From an uncultured Coriobacteriaceae bacterium (GTDB lineage: Bacteria; Actinomycetota; Coriobacteriia; Coriobacteriales; Atopobiaceae), in contig UWSJ01000021.1 of assembly GCA_900549525.1 (NCBI GenBank), positions 1 to 25,270 of the forward strand: 25,270 nucleotides of DNA, read 5' to 3'. The notes under the pieces are model-generated. The model saw only the letters and a program-made list of their open reading frames with translations, was not told where the DNA came from and searched no databases. Made by a program: the position numbers and the translations under genes. Positions 1 to 8,265 of the stretch are shown here, one piece after another. How positions within the stretch are numbered: position 1 is the stretch's first letter; the number at the start of each line of letters is the position of its first letter.

Positions 1-1385
1 AGATGGCCTACATGCAAATCATCCGCACGGCCATCCGCTGCCCGCTCATGCTCGTGTTCGCCTTCGCCATGGCCTACATTATGGGCGGCTGGCTGGCGTT
101 CATCTTCCTCGCCATCGTGCCGCTCCTCGCCGTGGCCCTCATCGCGATCATCAAGGTGGTCCACCCCATCTTCAAGCGTATCTTCCACAAGTACGATGAG
201 CTCAACGAGAGCGCCGAGGAGAACCTCTCCGCTATCCGCGTGGTAAAGAGCTTCGTGCGCGAGGACTACGAGAAGGCTAAGTTCGAGAACGCCGCCGAGG
301 ACGTCAGGCGCGACTTCACGCGCGCCGAGCGCATCCTCGCCCTCAACGCCCCGATCATGAACTTCGCCATCTACGTGGTTATGGCCTCCGTAATCGGGCT
401 CGGCTCCTATGCAATCATCTCCACGAAGGGCCAGCTCATCGACGTGGGCCAGTTCTCCTCGCTCATCACCTACGGCTTCATGATCCTCATGAGCCTCATG
501 ATGATCTCGATGGTGTTCGCCATGATCACCATCGCAGAGGAGGGCGCCAACCGCATCACCGAGGTGCTCGAGGCCAAGCCCGAGATCGTAAGCCCCGAAG
601 GCGCCGTGACCGAGGTCGCCGACGGCTCGATCGACTTCGACCACGTGGGCTTCTCCTACGCCGGCAACCGCCGTCGCGAGGCGCTCGCGGACATCGACCT
701 GCACATCAAGAGCGGCGAGACCATCGGCATCATCGGCTCCACCGGCTCCTCCAAGTCGAGCCTCGTGCAGCTCGTGCCGCGCCTCTACGACGTCACCGAG
801 GGCACGGTGCGCGTGGGCGGGCGCGACGTGCGCGACTACGACGTGGACGCCCTGCGCGACCAGGTTGCCATGGTGCTCCAGAAGAACGTGCTGTTTTCCG
901 GCACCATCGCCGAGAACCTGCGCTGGGGCAGGGAGAACGCCACGGACGAGGAGGTTGTGGAGGCGGCCAAGCTCGCCCAGGCCGACGAGTTCGTGAACGG
1001 CTTCAAGGACGGCTACGACCACATGATCGAGCAGGGCGGCACCAACGTCTCCGGCGGCCAGAAGCAGCGCCTCTGCATCGCGCGCGCCCTGCTCAAGCAC
1101 CCCAAGATCCTCATCCTCGACGACTCCACGAGCGCCGTCGACACCAAGACCGACAAGCTCATCCGCGAGGGCCTCAAGAGCTACCTGCCCGAGACCACCA
1201 AGATCATCATCGCCCAGCGCACGGGGTCGGTGGAGGACGCCGACCGCATCGTCGTGATGGACGACGGGCGCGTGAGCGCCGTGGGCACCCACGAGGAGCT
1301 GCTGCGCACGAGCGACATCTACCGCGAGGTGTACCTCTCGCAGAACAAGCAGAGCCACGACGAGAAGGAGATCGCGCATGCCTAA
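1..1385 (+). CDS. ABC exporter half-transporter, degenerate-site subunit (5' partial)
   Basis: This is one subunit of a heterodimeric ABC exporter (fused membrane and ATPase domains) in the cytoplasmic membrane; the substrate cannot be told. The visible 460 residues begin inside the membrane domain, so the gene starts upstream of the window. Hydrophobic segments lie at about visible residues 8-50 and 118-180, and the nucleotide-binding domain follows from about 210. Walker A reads GSTGSSKS (245-252), with Ser where Gly is usual. The signature NVSGGQ is intact. Walker B ends DD (373-374), so the catalytic Glu is Asp, and the H-loop His is Gln (Q405). These changes mark the degenerate ATP site of TM287/288- or LmrCD-like heterodimers. 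The stop overlaps the start of the next gene by 8 bp, implying translational coupling to its partner. Family call is firm; substrate is unknown. Confidence 0.93.
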   Translation, partial: MAYMQIIRTAIRCPLMLVFAFAMAYIMGGWLAFIFLAIVPLLAVALIAIIKVVHPIFKRIFHKYDELNESAEENLSAIRVVKSFVREDYEKAKFENAAEDVRRDFTRAERILALNAPIMNFAIYVVMASVIGLGSYAIISTKGQLIDVGQFSSLITYGFMILMSLMMISMVFAMITIAEEGANRITEVLEAKPEIVSPEGAVTEVADGSIDFDHVGFSYAGNRRREALADIDLHIKSGETIGIIGSTGSSKSSLVQLVPRLYDVTEGTVRVGGRDVRDYDVDALRDQVAMVLQKNVLFSGTIAENLRWGRENATDEEVVEAAKLAQADEFVNGFKDGYDHMIEQGGTNVSGGQKQRLCIARALLKHPKILILDDSTSAVDTKTDKLIREGLKSYLPETTKIIIAQRTGSVEDADRIVVMDDGRVSAVGTHEELLRTSDIYREVYLSQNKQSHDEKEIAHA

Positions 1386-3282
1386 CCAGATGCCCAAGAA
1401 GCGCCACATGGGCAAGACGGCCCTGCGCACGCTCAAGATGCTGTTCGGGTTCTATCCCGTGCTGCTGCCGGTGGTTCTCGTCTGCATCGTCGCCAACGGC
1501 GTCATCCAGACCATCCCCAACGTCTTCATGGAGCGCGTGCTCGCCATCGTGCAGGACAGCTGGGAGAGCGGCGACTGGGCAAGCGTCTCGGGTGCCGTGC
1601 TCACCAACGTGGGCATCCTCGTTGCCCTCTACCTCGCAGGCATTGCCGTGAACGCGTTCTGGAACCAGGCCATGGCAATCGTCACGCAGGGCTCGCTCAA
1701 GAAGTTCCGCGTGGCCATGTTCGACCACATGCAGGACCTGCCCGTCCGCTACTTCGACACGCACCAGCACGGCGACGTGATGAGCTACTACACCAACGAC
1801 ATCGACGCCATGCGCATGATGATCTCGCAGTCGCTCCCGCAGCTGCTGCTCACGAGCCTCATCATGCTCTCGGTGATGGCCATCATGTTCTTCTACAGCG
1901 TCCCGATGGCACTCGTGGTCATCGCCGGAGCCGCCTGCATGGCGTGGGCAACCAAGTTCCTCGGCGGCCGTTCCGCCAAGAACTTCCTGCGTCAGCAGCG
2001 CGCCGTGGCCAAGCTCGAGGGTTCGGTCGAGGAGTTCATGGGCGGCGAGAGGGTCATTAAGGTCTTCTGCCACGAGCAGGAGGCCGAGGCCGACTTCGCC
2101 CGCATCAACGAGGAGTGGGAGGACGCCGCGCGCAAGGCCAACAGCTACGCCAACACGCTCATGCCCATCCTCATGAACATGGGCAACCTCCTCTACGTCA
2201 TCGTCGCCATCGCCGCGGGCGTCCTCATCTCCACGCACGCCCCCAACCTGTCCATCTCGGGCCTGCCGCTCACGGTTGCCGTGGCGGTGCCCTTCCTCAA
2301 CATGACCAAGCAGTTCGCCGCGCAGATCGGCCAGGTCTCCAACCAGATCAACTTCGTGGTCATGGGCCTTGCCGGCGCCGAGCGCATCTTCGAGCTGCTC
2401 GACGAGGAGCCCGAGCAGGACGCGGGCTACGTCACGCTCGCGAACATGGCCGTCGAGCATGGCGAGCTTGTCGAGAGCGAGAAGCGCACGGGCCTCTGGG
2501 CGTGGAAGCACACGCACAAGTCCACCGGCATCACGGACTACGTGCCACTTCGCGGCGACGTGCGCATGGAGCACGTGGACTTTGGCTACGTGCCCGGCCA
2601 CGAGGTGCTGCACGACGTGAGCGTCTATGCCAAGCCCGGCCAGAAGGTGGCCTTCGTTGGCGCCACGGGTGCCGGCAAGACCACGATCACCAACCTCATC
2701 AACCGCTTCTACGACATCGCCGACGGCAAGATTCGCTACGACGGCATCAACGTGAACAAGATCCGCAAGAGCGACCTGCGCCGAAGCCTCGGCGTGGTGC
2801 TGCAGGACGTGAACCTGTTCACCGGCACCGTCATGGACAACATCCGCTACGGCAAGCTCGACGCCACCGACGAGGAGTGCGTGGCCGCCGCCAAGCTCGC
2901 CGGCGCCGACGACTTCATCACGCGCCTGCCGCAGGGCTACGAGACGATGCTGACCGACAACGCCGCGCAACTCAGCCAGGGCCAGCGGCAGCTCATCTCC
3001 ATCGCCCGCGCCGCCGTGGCCGACCCGCCCGCGATGATCCTCGACGAGGCCACGAGCTCGATTGACACGCGCACCGAGGCCATCGTGCAGCGCGGCATGG
3101 ACGCGCTCATGCAGGGCCGCACCACGTTCGTCATCGCGCACCGCCTCTCCACCGTGCGCAACTCCGACGTGATCATCTGCCTCGACCATGGGCGCGTCAT
3201 CGAGCGCGGTACGCACGACGAGCTCATCGCCAAGAAGGGCTACTACTACCAGCTCTACACCGGCGCCTTCGAGCTCGAGTAG
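1378..3282 (+). CDS. ABC exporter half-transporter, catalytic subunit
   Basis: Partner of the preceding gene: an N-terminal six-helix exporter domain (about residues 15-340) and a C-terminal ATPase domain (about 395-634), 634 residues in all. Here the catalytic machinery is canonical: Walker A GATGAGKT (428-435), Walker B with E557, and H-loop H588. Its signature is LSQGQ (532-536) instead of LSGGQ. The pairing is complementary: this protein's Walker motifs with the partner's intact SGGQ make the working site, while its altered signature faces the partner's degenerate Walker motifs. A roughly 60-residue linker containing a charged, Trp-rich stretch sits between the two domains, longer than in minimal exporters. 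A strong terminator follows 30 bp after the stop, closing the operon. Efflux of drugs, lipids or peptides is possible; the sequence does not say which. Confidence 0.94.
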   Translation: MPNQMPKKRHMGKTALRTLKMLFGFYPVLLPVVLVCIVANGVIQTIPNVFMERVLAIVQDSWESGDWASVSGAVLTNVGILVALYLAGIAVNAFWNQAMAIVTQGSLKKFRVAMFDHMQDLPVRYFDTHQHGDVMSYYTNDIDAMRMMISQSLPQLLLTSLIMLSVMAIMFFYSVPMALVVIAGAACMAWATKFLGGRSAKNFLRQQRAVAKLEGSVEEFMGGERVIKVFCHEQEAEADFARINEEWEDAARKANSYANTLMPILMNMGNLLYVIVAIAAGVLISTHAPNLSISGLPLTVAVAVPFLNMTKQFAAQIGQVSNQINFVVMGLAGAERIFELLDEEPEQDAGYVTLANMAVEHGELVESEKRTGLWAWKHTHKSTGITDYVPLRGDVRMEHVDFGYVPGHEVLHDVSVYAKPGQKVAFVGATGAGKTTITNLINRFYDIADGKIRYDGINVNKIRKSDLRRSLGVVLQDVNLFTGTVMDNIRYGKLDATDEECVAAAKLAGADDFITRLPQGYETMLTDNAAQLSQGQRQLISIARAAVADPPAMILDEATSSIDTRTEAIVQRGMDALMQGRTTFVIAHRLSTVRNSDVIICLDHGRVIERGTHDELIAKKGYYYQLYTGAFELE

Positions 3283-3312
3283 GTTTTCTCAGAAGGTTCC
3301 CGTCCGATCCCC

Positions 3313-3352
3313 GGGGGAGGCTCGTAGGTAATCGAGTCTCCCCCGTTCTTCT
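3313..3352 (+). terminator. Intrinsic terminator of the ABC exporter operon
   Basis: A 12-bp stem, GGGGGAGGCTCG (3313-3324) against CGAGTCTCCCCC (3333-3344), with a single G-T wobble and an 8-nt loop, is followed by the T-rich GTTCTTCT. It lies 30 bp after the exporter stop codon. Confidence 0.85.
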
Positions 3353-3625
3353 ATGCTCGCTTGAGCGTCCAGCGCGCGCCGCCTTGAGCCGACGCTGCCG
3401 CTCCTTCTCTCGCTGGTCAAACCACATGAGGTACTCGTAGCGCTGCTTTGCTCGCTCGGCCCCAACCGGACTCCGGCTCAAGCCTCTTAAACAGGCGGCC
3501 CTTCGCATCCATGACGGCACAGAACAGCGCGACGGCCACCACCAACTCGATACCAATCGCCCATCCCTGGCCAATACCAAGGATGGTAATGCTGACCGGC
3601 GGGACAATAAATTTGAACCGGAAGC
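3345..3625 (-). pseudogene. Remnant of a small membrane protein gene (frameshifted)
   Basis: On the minus strand, two reading frames make sense only when joined. From about 3620 to 3480 one frame encodes a hydrophobic segment (SITILGIGQGWAIGIELVV, then VALFCAVMDAKGRLFKRL). From about 3485 down to 3345 the next frame continues with a charged, probably helical tail (AKQRYEYLMWFDQREKERQ). A break in frame lies near 3480-3490, and the upstream part is interrupted by TGA and a further frame change. This looks like a transmembrane segment plus cytoplasmic tail, but I do not recognise the family. The adjoining Fic pseudogene is also broken, so the whole 3.35-4.27 kb stretch appears to be decaying. 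A chance pattern cannot be excluded. Confidence 0.3.
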
Positions 3626-3707
3626 ACGAGCGTCACCGCAGGCACGGCATGGCGCTCAGCAGAGACACCCCGAATCAACGGTCCGAGGCGCTTAACCGCC
3701 AATCGAT

Positions 3708-4272
3708 ATGTGTACCTGCATACTGAGCATCAAGGCTACCGCCCGAGAGCTCTACGACGCAATAAACCACAAGTACGCGCTCAGCCTCGCCCCCGCCTCC
3801 GAAGGGGCGGAGCTACGGGAGTCGCTCATCAAGGACGTCGCTTCCCAGCTCAACAGGAGCGTCAACGAGATTTTGGGATACCGTACAGTGCGGGTTATGA
3901 TTCGAGGCGCGGAGCACATGCCCCCGCTCCAAACCAGGTGCCGAACCTCATGATGGAACTTGTCCACGCCTTCGACCTCGACGTGCGCTCGGGAAGAGAC
4001 CCGTTCCAGCGCGAAGCGGACTTCCACATGCGCTTCGAGAGGATCCACCCGTTCGAGGACGGTAACGGCCGGACGGGACGCATTCTGCTCTTTCGAGGTC
4101 TCATTGCGTCCAACCTGCCGCCTGCCGTCATATCAATCGACGACCGGGCTACCTACCTCGACCTCATTGCCACCAGGACGTGTCAGGACTCGCGAACTTG
4201 CTCGAGAAACTCTCCACGAACGAGGCGGCGCGCATGGAAGTCTTCTCGCAGATCGCCCCGCAAGATAGGTAA
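3708..4272 (+). pseudogene. Fic-domain protein pseudogene, two frameshifts, N-terminus missing
   Basis: Fic proteins transfer AMP or related groups from nucleotides onto target proteins. The Fic signature HPFEDGNGRTGR (HxFx[D/E]GNGRxxR) is complete and encoded at about 4048-4083. The upstream part (LYDAINHKYAL to VRVMIRGAEHMPP) is in one frame. After the run of five C at 3920-3924 sense continues one frame back (PNQVPNLMMELVHAFDLD), as if one base had been lost. A second one-base loss near 4175-4180 is needed to read on into LANLLEKLSTNEAARMEVF and the TAA at 4270-4272. The usual N-terminal helical region is not recognisable. The start at 3708 is only the first ATG in the readable frame. Two independent breaks argue for a real pseudogene over one sequencing error, although the C-run break alone could be an error. 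Confidence 0.75.
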
Positions 4273-4331
4273 GCCCGCTGAGAGAAGAGGGGCCACTTCG
4301 GCCACACACGGACGTCAGCACCGCTTGGACG

Positions 4332-4871
4332 TTACGCGGCTGGCCGTTCGCCCTCCCAGCGCCACCAGAGCCACATCACAAGGATCACGCCGCAGGTCAC
4401 GAAGATGTCCGCCACGTTGAACACGGGGAAGTCCATGAACGTGGTCGCGAAGAAGTCCGTGACCTCCCCTGCCGCCACACGGTCGATGAGGTTGCCCACG
4501 CCGCCGCCTGCCACCGCGCCAAGAGCACAGGCAAGCGCCGCCGGCATGGTGCGCTCGCGCAGCACCCACGCTGCACACGCAGCCACAATGCCTACGGCGA
4601 GCAGGGCAAACACCCACGTGGAGCCTGATCCGATGGAGAACGCCGCGCCCGTGTTCTTCACGAGCACGAGGTCGAGGTACCCCGGCACCACGGTGACGCG
4701 GCCGCCCGCAAGCGCCGTGCGCGCCCAGGCCTTGGTGACCTGGTCGAGCACGACGCCCACAAGCGCCACGCCGCAGCAGCCGGCGACATTGACAGCGTTC
4801 ACGCGCGAGGGCGCGCCGTCACCGTGACCGGCGGCGGCGCCCTCGTCGCGCGTCTTGCGGTCGTCGGCCAC
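4332..4871 (-). CDS. lspA: Lipoprotein signal peptidase (signal peptidase II)
   Basis: Aspartic protease of the cytoplasmic membrane that cleaves the signal peptide from diacylglyceryl-modified prolipoproteins. The family motifs are present: VKNTGAAFSIG (about 71-81), GNLIDR with catalytic D130, and FNVADIF with catalytic D155. Four hydrophobic segments fit the usual topology (about 28-45, 84-104, 109-127, 152-170). A GTG at 4871 gives 179 residues and starts 4 bp after the ileS stop, so I prefer it; a GTG at 4802 (156 residues) is possible. The long open frame upstream of 4871 only runs into ileS. The gene lies directly downstream of ileS, the order also known from enterobacteria (ileS-lspA), and is probably co-transcribed under the same T-box. 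A short GGCC hairpin with a pyrimidine tail follows the stop, a weak terminator candidate. Confidence 0.93.
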   Translation of the reverse strand: MADDRKTRDEGAAAGHGDGAPSRVNAVNVAGCCGVALVGVVLDQVTKAWARTALAGGRVTVVPGYLDLVLVKNTGAAFSIGSGSTWVFALLAVGIVAACAAWVLRERTMPAALACALGAVAGGGVGNLIDRVAAGEVTDFFATTFMDFPVFNVADIFVTCGVILVMWLWWRWEGERPAA

Positions 4872-4875
4872 GACG

Positions 4876-7683
4876 CTACTCCGCCGTGGCCGCGCTGGCC
4901 ACGGCATCGTGGCAGCGGCAGCAGAGACCGTCGACGCCGAGCTTGCGGTAGTTCCAGCAGCGTGGGCACTTCTCGCCCTCGGCGGGGAGCACCTCGGCCG
5001 CCAGCTCGTCACCCTCGCGCACCTCCACGGCCGAGCACACGAGCGCCTCGGCGAGGACGTCGGCCTCGTTCGCGAGCAGCTCGTAGCTCGAGCTCGGCAG
5101 CGTCAGCACGGCGCGGGCGGCCTGCGTGGTCTTTTCGGTCACCACGCCAGCGGCCTGGGCCTCCTCGTAGGCCTTCGTGAAGGCGCCACGGGCCTCGAGC
5201 AGCGCGTTGTAGGTGGGCAGAAGCTTGGCCACCTGGTCGGCGGCAAGCGGACTCTTCCACCAGTCGAGCAGCGCGGCGAACTCCTGGCCGTCGCGGGCGC
5301 TCGCGGGCAGGTGCGCCAGCACCTCGTCGCAGGTGAAGGCCAGGATGGGCTGCATGTCTCGGAGCAGCATCTCGAGCAGGTAGTGCCAGCAGGTCTGGGC
5401 GCTCCTGCGCTCGCGCGAGTCCTTGCCGCCGCAGTACATGCGGTCCTTCGTGGCGTTAAGGTAGCCGTTGGAGAGCTCGGTCACCACGAAGTCATAGAGC
5501 GCGCGGTACACCTGGTAGAAGCGGTAACCCGCGTAGGCCTCGGAGACCTTGTCGTGCATGTCGCAGGCACGCGCCAGCACGAGCAAATCGTAGGGTTCCA
5601 TCTCCGCCACCGGAACGAGGTCGCACTCGGGGTCGAACTGCCCCTCGAGCTCGCCGAGCAGGAAGCGGTAGGTGTTGCGGAAGCGGCGATAGGCGTCAGA
5701 GGTGCGCGCGAGGATCTCGTGGTCGATGGCCACGTCGTTGGACGTGTCCGTGGAAGCCACCCAGAGGCGCAGGATGTCGGCGCCCATCTCGTCGCAGACC
5801 TTGTTGGGGTCAATCACGTTGCCGAGCGACTTGGACATCTTGCGGCCCTGGCCGTCGAGCGTGAAGCCCTGGGAGACGACGGCCTTGTACGGCGCGTAGT
5901 CGTTGGCGCCCACCGAGGTGAGAAGCGAGCTCTGGAACCAGCCGCGGTGCTGGTCGGAGCCCTCGAGGTACATGTCGGCCGGGTAGTGGAGCTCGTCGCG
6001 GAACTCGCAGACGGCCTTCCAGGACACACCGGAGTCCCACCACACGTCGAGGATGTCCTTGTCGGCCTTGAGGTGGTGCCCACCGCACTTGGGGCACACG
6101 CAGGCCTCGCCCAGGTAATCCTCGGGCTTCTCGGTGAACCAGGCGTCGGAGCCCTTCTCGTGGAAGAGCTTGATGACGGCGTCGAGCGTGGCGTCGTTCA
6201 TGACCGTCTCGCCGCAGTCCTCGCAGGTATAGCTCGGGATGGGCACACCCCAGTTACGCTGGCGCGAGATGCACCAGTCGGGCCTGCCCTCCACCATGGC
6301 ATGGATGCGCTTTTCGGCGCGGGCCGGGTACCACGTGACCTGGTGCTCGATGGCGTCGAGCGCCTCGCCGCGCAGGCCCGTCTTGTCCATGGAGACGAAC
6401 CACTGGTTGGTGGCGCGGAAGAGCACCGGCTGGTGGCAGCGCCAGCAGTGCGGGTAGCTGTGCGTGATCTTGACCTCGGCAACGAGGGTGCCCTTGTCGC
6501 GCAGGAAGTCGATGATCTTTGGGTTGGCCTCGTCGGTGTCCATGCCGGAGAACGGGCCGCCCGTGCCGAACTCGGTGCCCACGTAGAACTTGCCGTCGTC
6601 GTCGACCGGCATGCAGACGTCCATGCCCTCCGCCACGCAGACGTAGTAGTCGTCGACGCCGTGGCCGGGCGAGTTGTGGACGATGCCGGTTCCCTCGTCG
6701 GTGCCAACGTAGTCGGCGAGCAGGGCCACGCCCTCGACGCCGTCGAAGATGGGCTGCTTGTAGTGCAGGTGGTCGAAGGTCTCGGCCTTCACCACGTACG
6801 GCTTGCCGTCGACCATGACCGGCGTGTAGTCCCAGCCGGCCACCTCGCAGACCTTGGGTGCGAGCGCCTCGAGCATGATCTCGGCGCGGCCGTCGTGCTC
6901 AACGGCCACGTAGTCGGCCTCGGGCTTGAGCGAGACCGCCTGGTCGGACGGCATCGTCCAGGGCGTAGTGGTCCAGATCACGAAGTCGACGGGGCCGTCG
7001 AAGCCCTCGAGGCCGGCCGGCTTCGTGGTGAGCTCGAAGCGCACGTAGATGGACGGCGAGGTCTCGTCGCCGTACTCGATCTCGGCCTCGGCGAGGGCGG
7101 TGTGGCAGTGCTTGCACCAGTGCACGGGCTTGCGGCCGCGGAACACCATGCCCTTGTCGAACATCTTCTTGAAGACCTCGATGTCGGCGGCATCGTGCTG
7201 GTGGTAGAGCGTGAGGTAGGGGTGGTCCCAGTCACCGAGGACGCCGAGACGACGGAAGCCCGCCTTCTGGAGCTCGATGTTCTCGACGGCGAACTTGTTG
7301 CACATCTCGCGGATGTCGGCCGTGGGCATCTCGTTGAACTTGGCGGTGCCGACCTTCTCCTCGACCTTGTGCTCGATGGGCTGACCGTGGCAGTCCCAGC
7401 CGGGGACGTACGGGACGTCGCGCCCCTGCATCATCCAGTAGCGGTTGATGATGTCCTTGGAGATCTTGTTCATGGCGTGGCCCACGTGGATGGGGCCGTT
7501 GGCGTACGGGGGGCCGTCGTGCAGGACGAACTTCTCGTGTCCGGCGTTCTTCTTGCGCGCCAGCTCGTAGACGTTGTTTTCGCGCCATGCCTTGAGGCGC
7601 TCGGGCTCCCGGGTGGCGAGGCTCGCCCGCATGGGGAAGCTCGTCTTGGGGAGGTTCATGGTCTGCTTGTACTCGTTTGCCAT
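4876..7683 (-). CDS. ileS: Isoleucyl-tRNA synthetase
   Basis: Charges tRNA-Ile with isoleucine and edits valine; cytoplasmic class Ia synthetase, 935 residues, the normal bacterial length. The HIGH motif appears as HVGH (66-69) after GPPYANGPI, and KMSKS is at 615-619 (GRKMSKSLGN). The CP1 editing domain shows WTTTPWTMPSDQA and GTGIVHNSPGHG. The C-terminal zinc site CPRCWNY (906-912) with the later CC and C (921-924) is intact. CxxC pairs (CEDC, CPKC) occur in the middle of the protein. The ATG at 7683 begins MANEYKQTMNLPKT, as expected for this family, with GAGG just upstream and AAGGAG further back. It is transcribed with lspA and preceded by a T-box leader with an Ile specifier, so expression should rise when tRNA-Ile is uncharged. 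Confidence 0.98.
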   Translation of the reverse strand: MANEYKQTMNLPKTSFPMRASLATREPERLKAWRENNVYELARKKNAGHEKFVLHDGPPYANGPIHVGHAMNKISKDIINRYWMMQGRDVPYVPGWDCHGQPIEHKVEEKVGTAKFNEMPTADIREMCNKFAVENIELQKAGFRRLGVLGDWDHPYLTLYHQHDAADIEVFKKMFDKGMVFRGRKPVHWCKHCHTALAEAEIEYGDETSPSIYVRFELTTKPAGLEGFDGPVDFVIWTTTPWTMPSDQAVSLKPEADYVAVEHDGRAEIMLEALAPKVCEVAGWDYTPVMVDGKPYVVKAETFDHLHYKQPIFDGVEGVALLADYVGTDEGTGIVHNSPGHGVDDYYVCVAEGMDVCMPVDDDGKFYVGTEFGTGGPFSGMDTDEANPKIIDFLRDKGTLVAEVKITHSYPHCWRCHQPVLFRATNQWFVSMDKTGLRGEALDAIEHQVTWYPARAEKRIHAMVEGRPDWCISRQRNWGVPIPSYTCEDCGETVMNDATLDAVIKLFHEKGSDAWFTEKPEDYLGEACVCPKCGGHHLKADKDILDVWWDSGVSWKAVCEFRDELHYPADMYLEGSDQHRGWFQSSLLTSVGANDYAPYKAVVSQGFTLDGQGRKMSKSLGNVIDPNKVCDEMGADILRLWVASTDTSNDVAIDHEILARTSDAYRRFRNTYRFLLGELEGQFDPECDLVPVAEMEPYDLLVLARACDMHDKVSEAYAGYRFYQVYRALYDFVVTELSNGYLNATKDRMYCGGKDSRERRSAQTCWHYLLEMLLRDMQPILAFTCDEVLAHLPASARDGQEFAALLDWWKSPLAADQVAKLLPTYNALLEARGAFTKAYEEAQAAGVVTEKTTQAARAVLTLPSSSYELLANEADVLAEALVCSAVEVREGDELAAEVLPAEGEKCPRCWNYRKLGVDGLCCRCHDAVASAATAE

Positions 7684-7819
7684 CTTGCCTCGTGCCGCTC
7701 CTTCCGCGGGACGCGCCCGCGCCGTCGCGAGGGGCGTGGGCCCCGCGCGTGTTCACCGAGCGCCCGACGCGCCTGGGCTGTCCGCGAGACCCGCTCGCAT
7801 GGCATGTCCGGCGCGCACG

Positions 7820-7855
7820 AAAAAAGCGCCCGTCCCCACAGCCGGGACGAAGCGC
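7820..7855 (-). terminator. Terminator hairpin of the ileS T-box
   Basis: The minus strand reads GGCGCTTCGTCCC, a loop of about 6 nt, GGGGACGGGCGC, then TTTTTT. The six-base CGTCCC/GGGACG and outer GCGC/GCGC pairings form an intrinsic terminator that excludes the antiterminator. CGTCCC...GGGGACG is the usual T-box terminator signature. Confidence 0.85.
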
Positions 7856-8108
7856 CTGGAAGCGACCCACGCGTTTCGCGGTCGCGGCAACCTCGTTCTA
7901 CCACCCAGCGAGCGGAGATCCGCCTTACTCGGCTGGCCTGTCACGGCGGCCACTCCGATGACGCCTACTGGGCTTGGCGTGGACGCGCTTGGCGCGACCG
8001 CCCGACCGTTGGGGTCATGGCTCCGGGGTGATGTTCGCCTGGGTGCGGCCGCGGGCTTCCACCATCCCCGCTTCGCTTGAGCCGCAGTGACCGGACTACT
8101 CGTCCCCA
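7820..8108 (-). promoter_or_regulatory. T-box riboswitch leader of ileS (Ile specifier, transcriptional)
   Basis: Reading the minus strand, the leader begins at GGGGACGAGTAGTCC. Stem I closes by GGTCA (8092-8088) with TGACC (8017-8013) and GGCTC (8083-8079) with GAGCC (8023-8019). A GATGGTGGAAGCC stretch follows. The specifier loop GAACATCAC contains AUC (8032-8030), an isoleucine codon. The tRNA-acceptor bulge is in GCTGGGTGGTA (about 7907-7897): UGGU would pair with the ACCA end expected for tRNA-Ile. The antiterminator can form from GCTGGG and the later CCCGGC (with one wobble). The competing terminator uses CGTCCC and GGGACG plus GCGC/GCGC, followed by TTTTTT (7825-7820). After UGGUA the sequence differs from the canonical ACCGCG, with 11 nt (GAACGAGGTTG) before CCGCG. 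The leader ends about 135 nt before the ileS start. Confidence 0.88.
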
Positions 8109-8126
8109 TCACAGCTGTCGGGGCGC

Positions 8127-8132
8127 ATGATA
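8127..8132 (-). promoter_or_regulatory. Probable extended -10 of the ileS T-box promoter
   Basis: The minus strand reads GTGCTATCAT, an extended -10 (TGN followed by TATCAT), about 20 bp before the first leader sequences. No good -35 is visible at 16-18 bp spacing, which extended -10 promoters tolerate. Motif reading only. Confidence 0.45.
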
Positions 8133-8265
8133 GCACGCGCGGCGACGCGTGACCCGCGACGACTTGGGCGCGAGGTGGTGCGAAACACGTTGGTAACGCG
8201 GAGGGGAATGCGGGCGGCGTGTCGGGGAAGGCGAACGGCGCGGCGGGCTGCGGACGAGACGACGC

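Noticed and set aside
1207..3216. A 669-residue open frame on the minus strand
   Set aside because: Antisense to the second exporter gene, which has all ABC motifs; the frame has shadow composition and no ribosome site.
4855..8031. A 1058-residue open frame on the plus strand
   Set aside because: It is antisense to ileS and its leader; GC-rich DNA leaves such frames open. Composition (Val/His/Leu/Gly-rich, no motifs) is that of a shadow.
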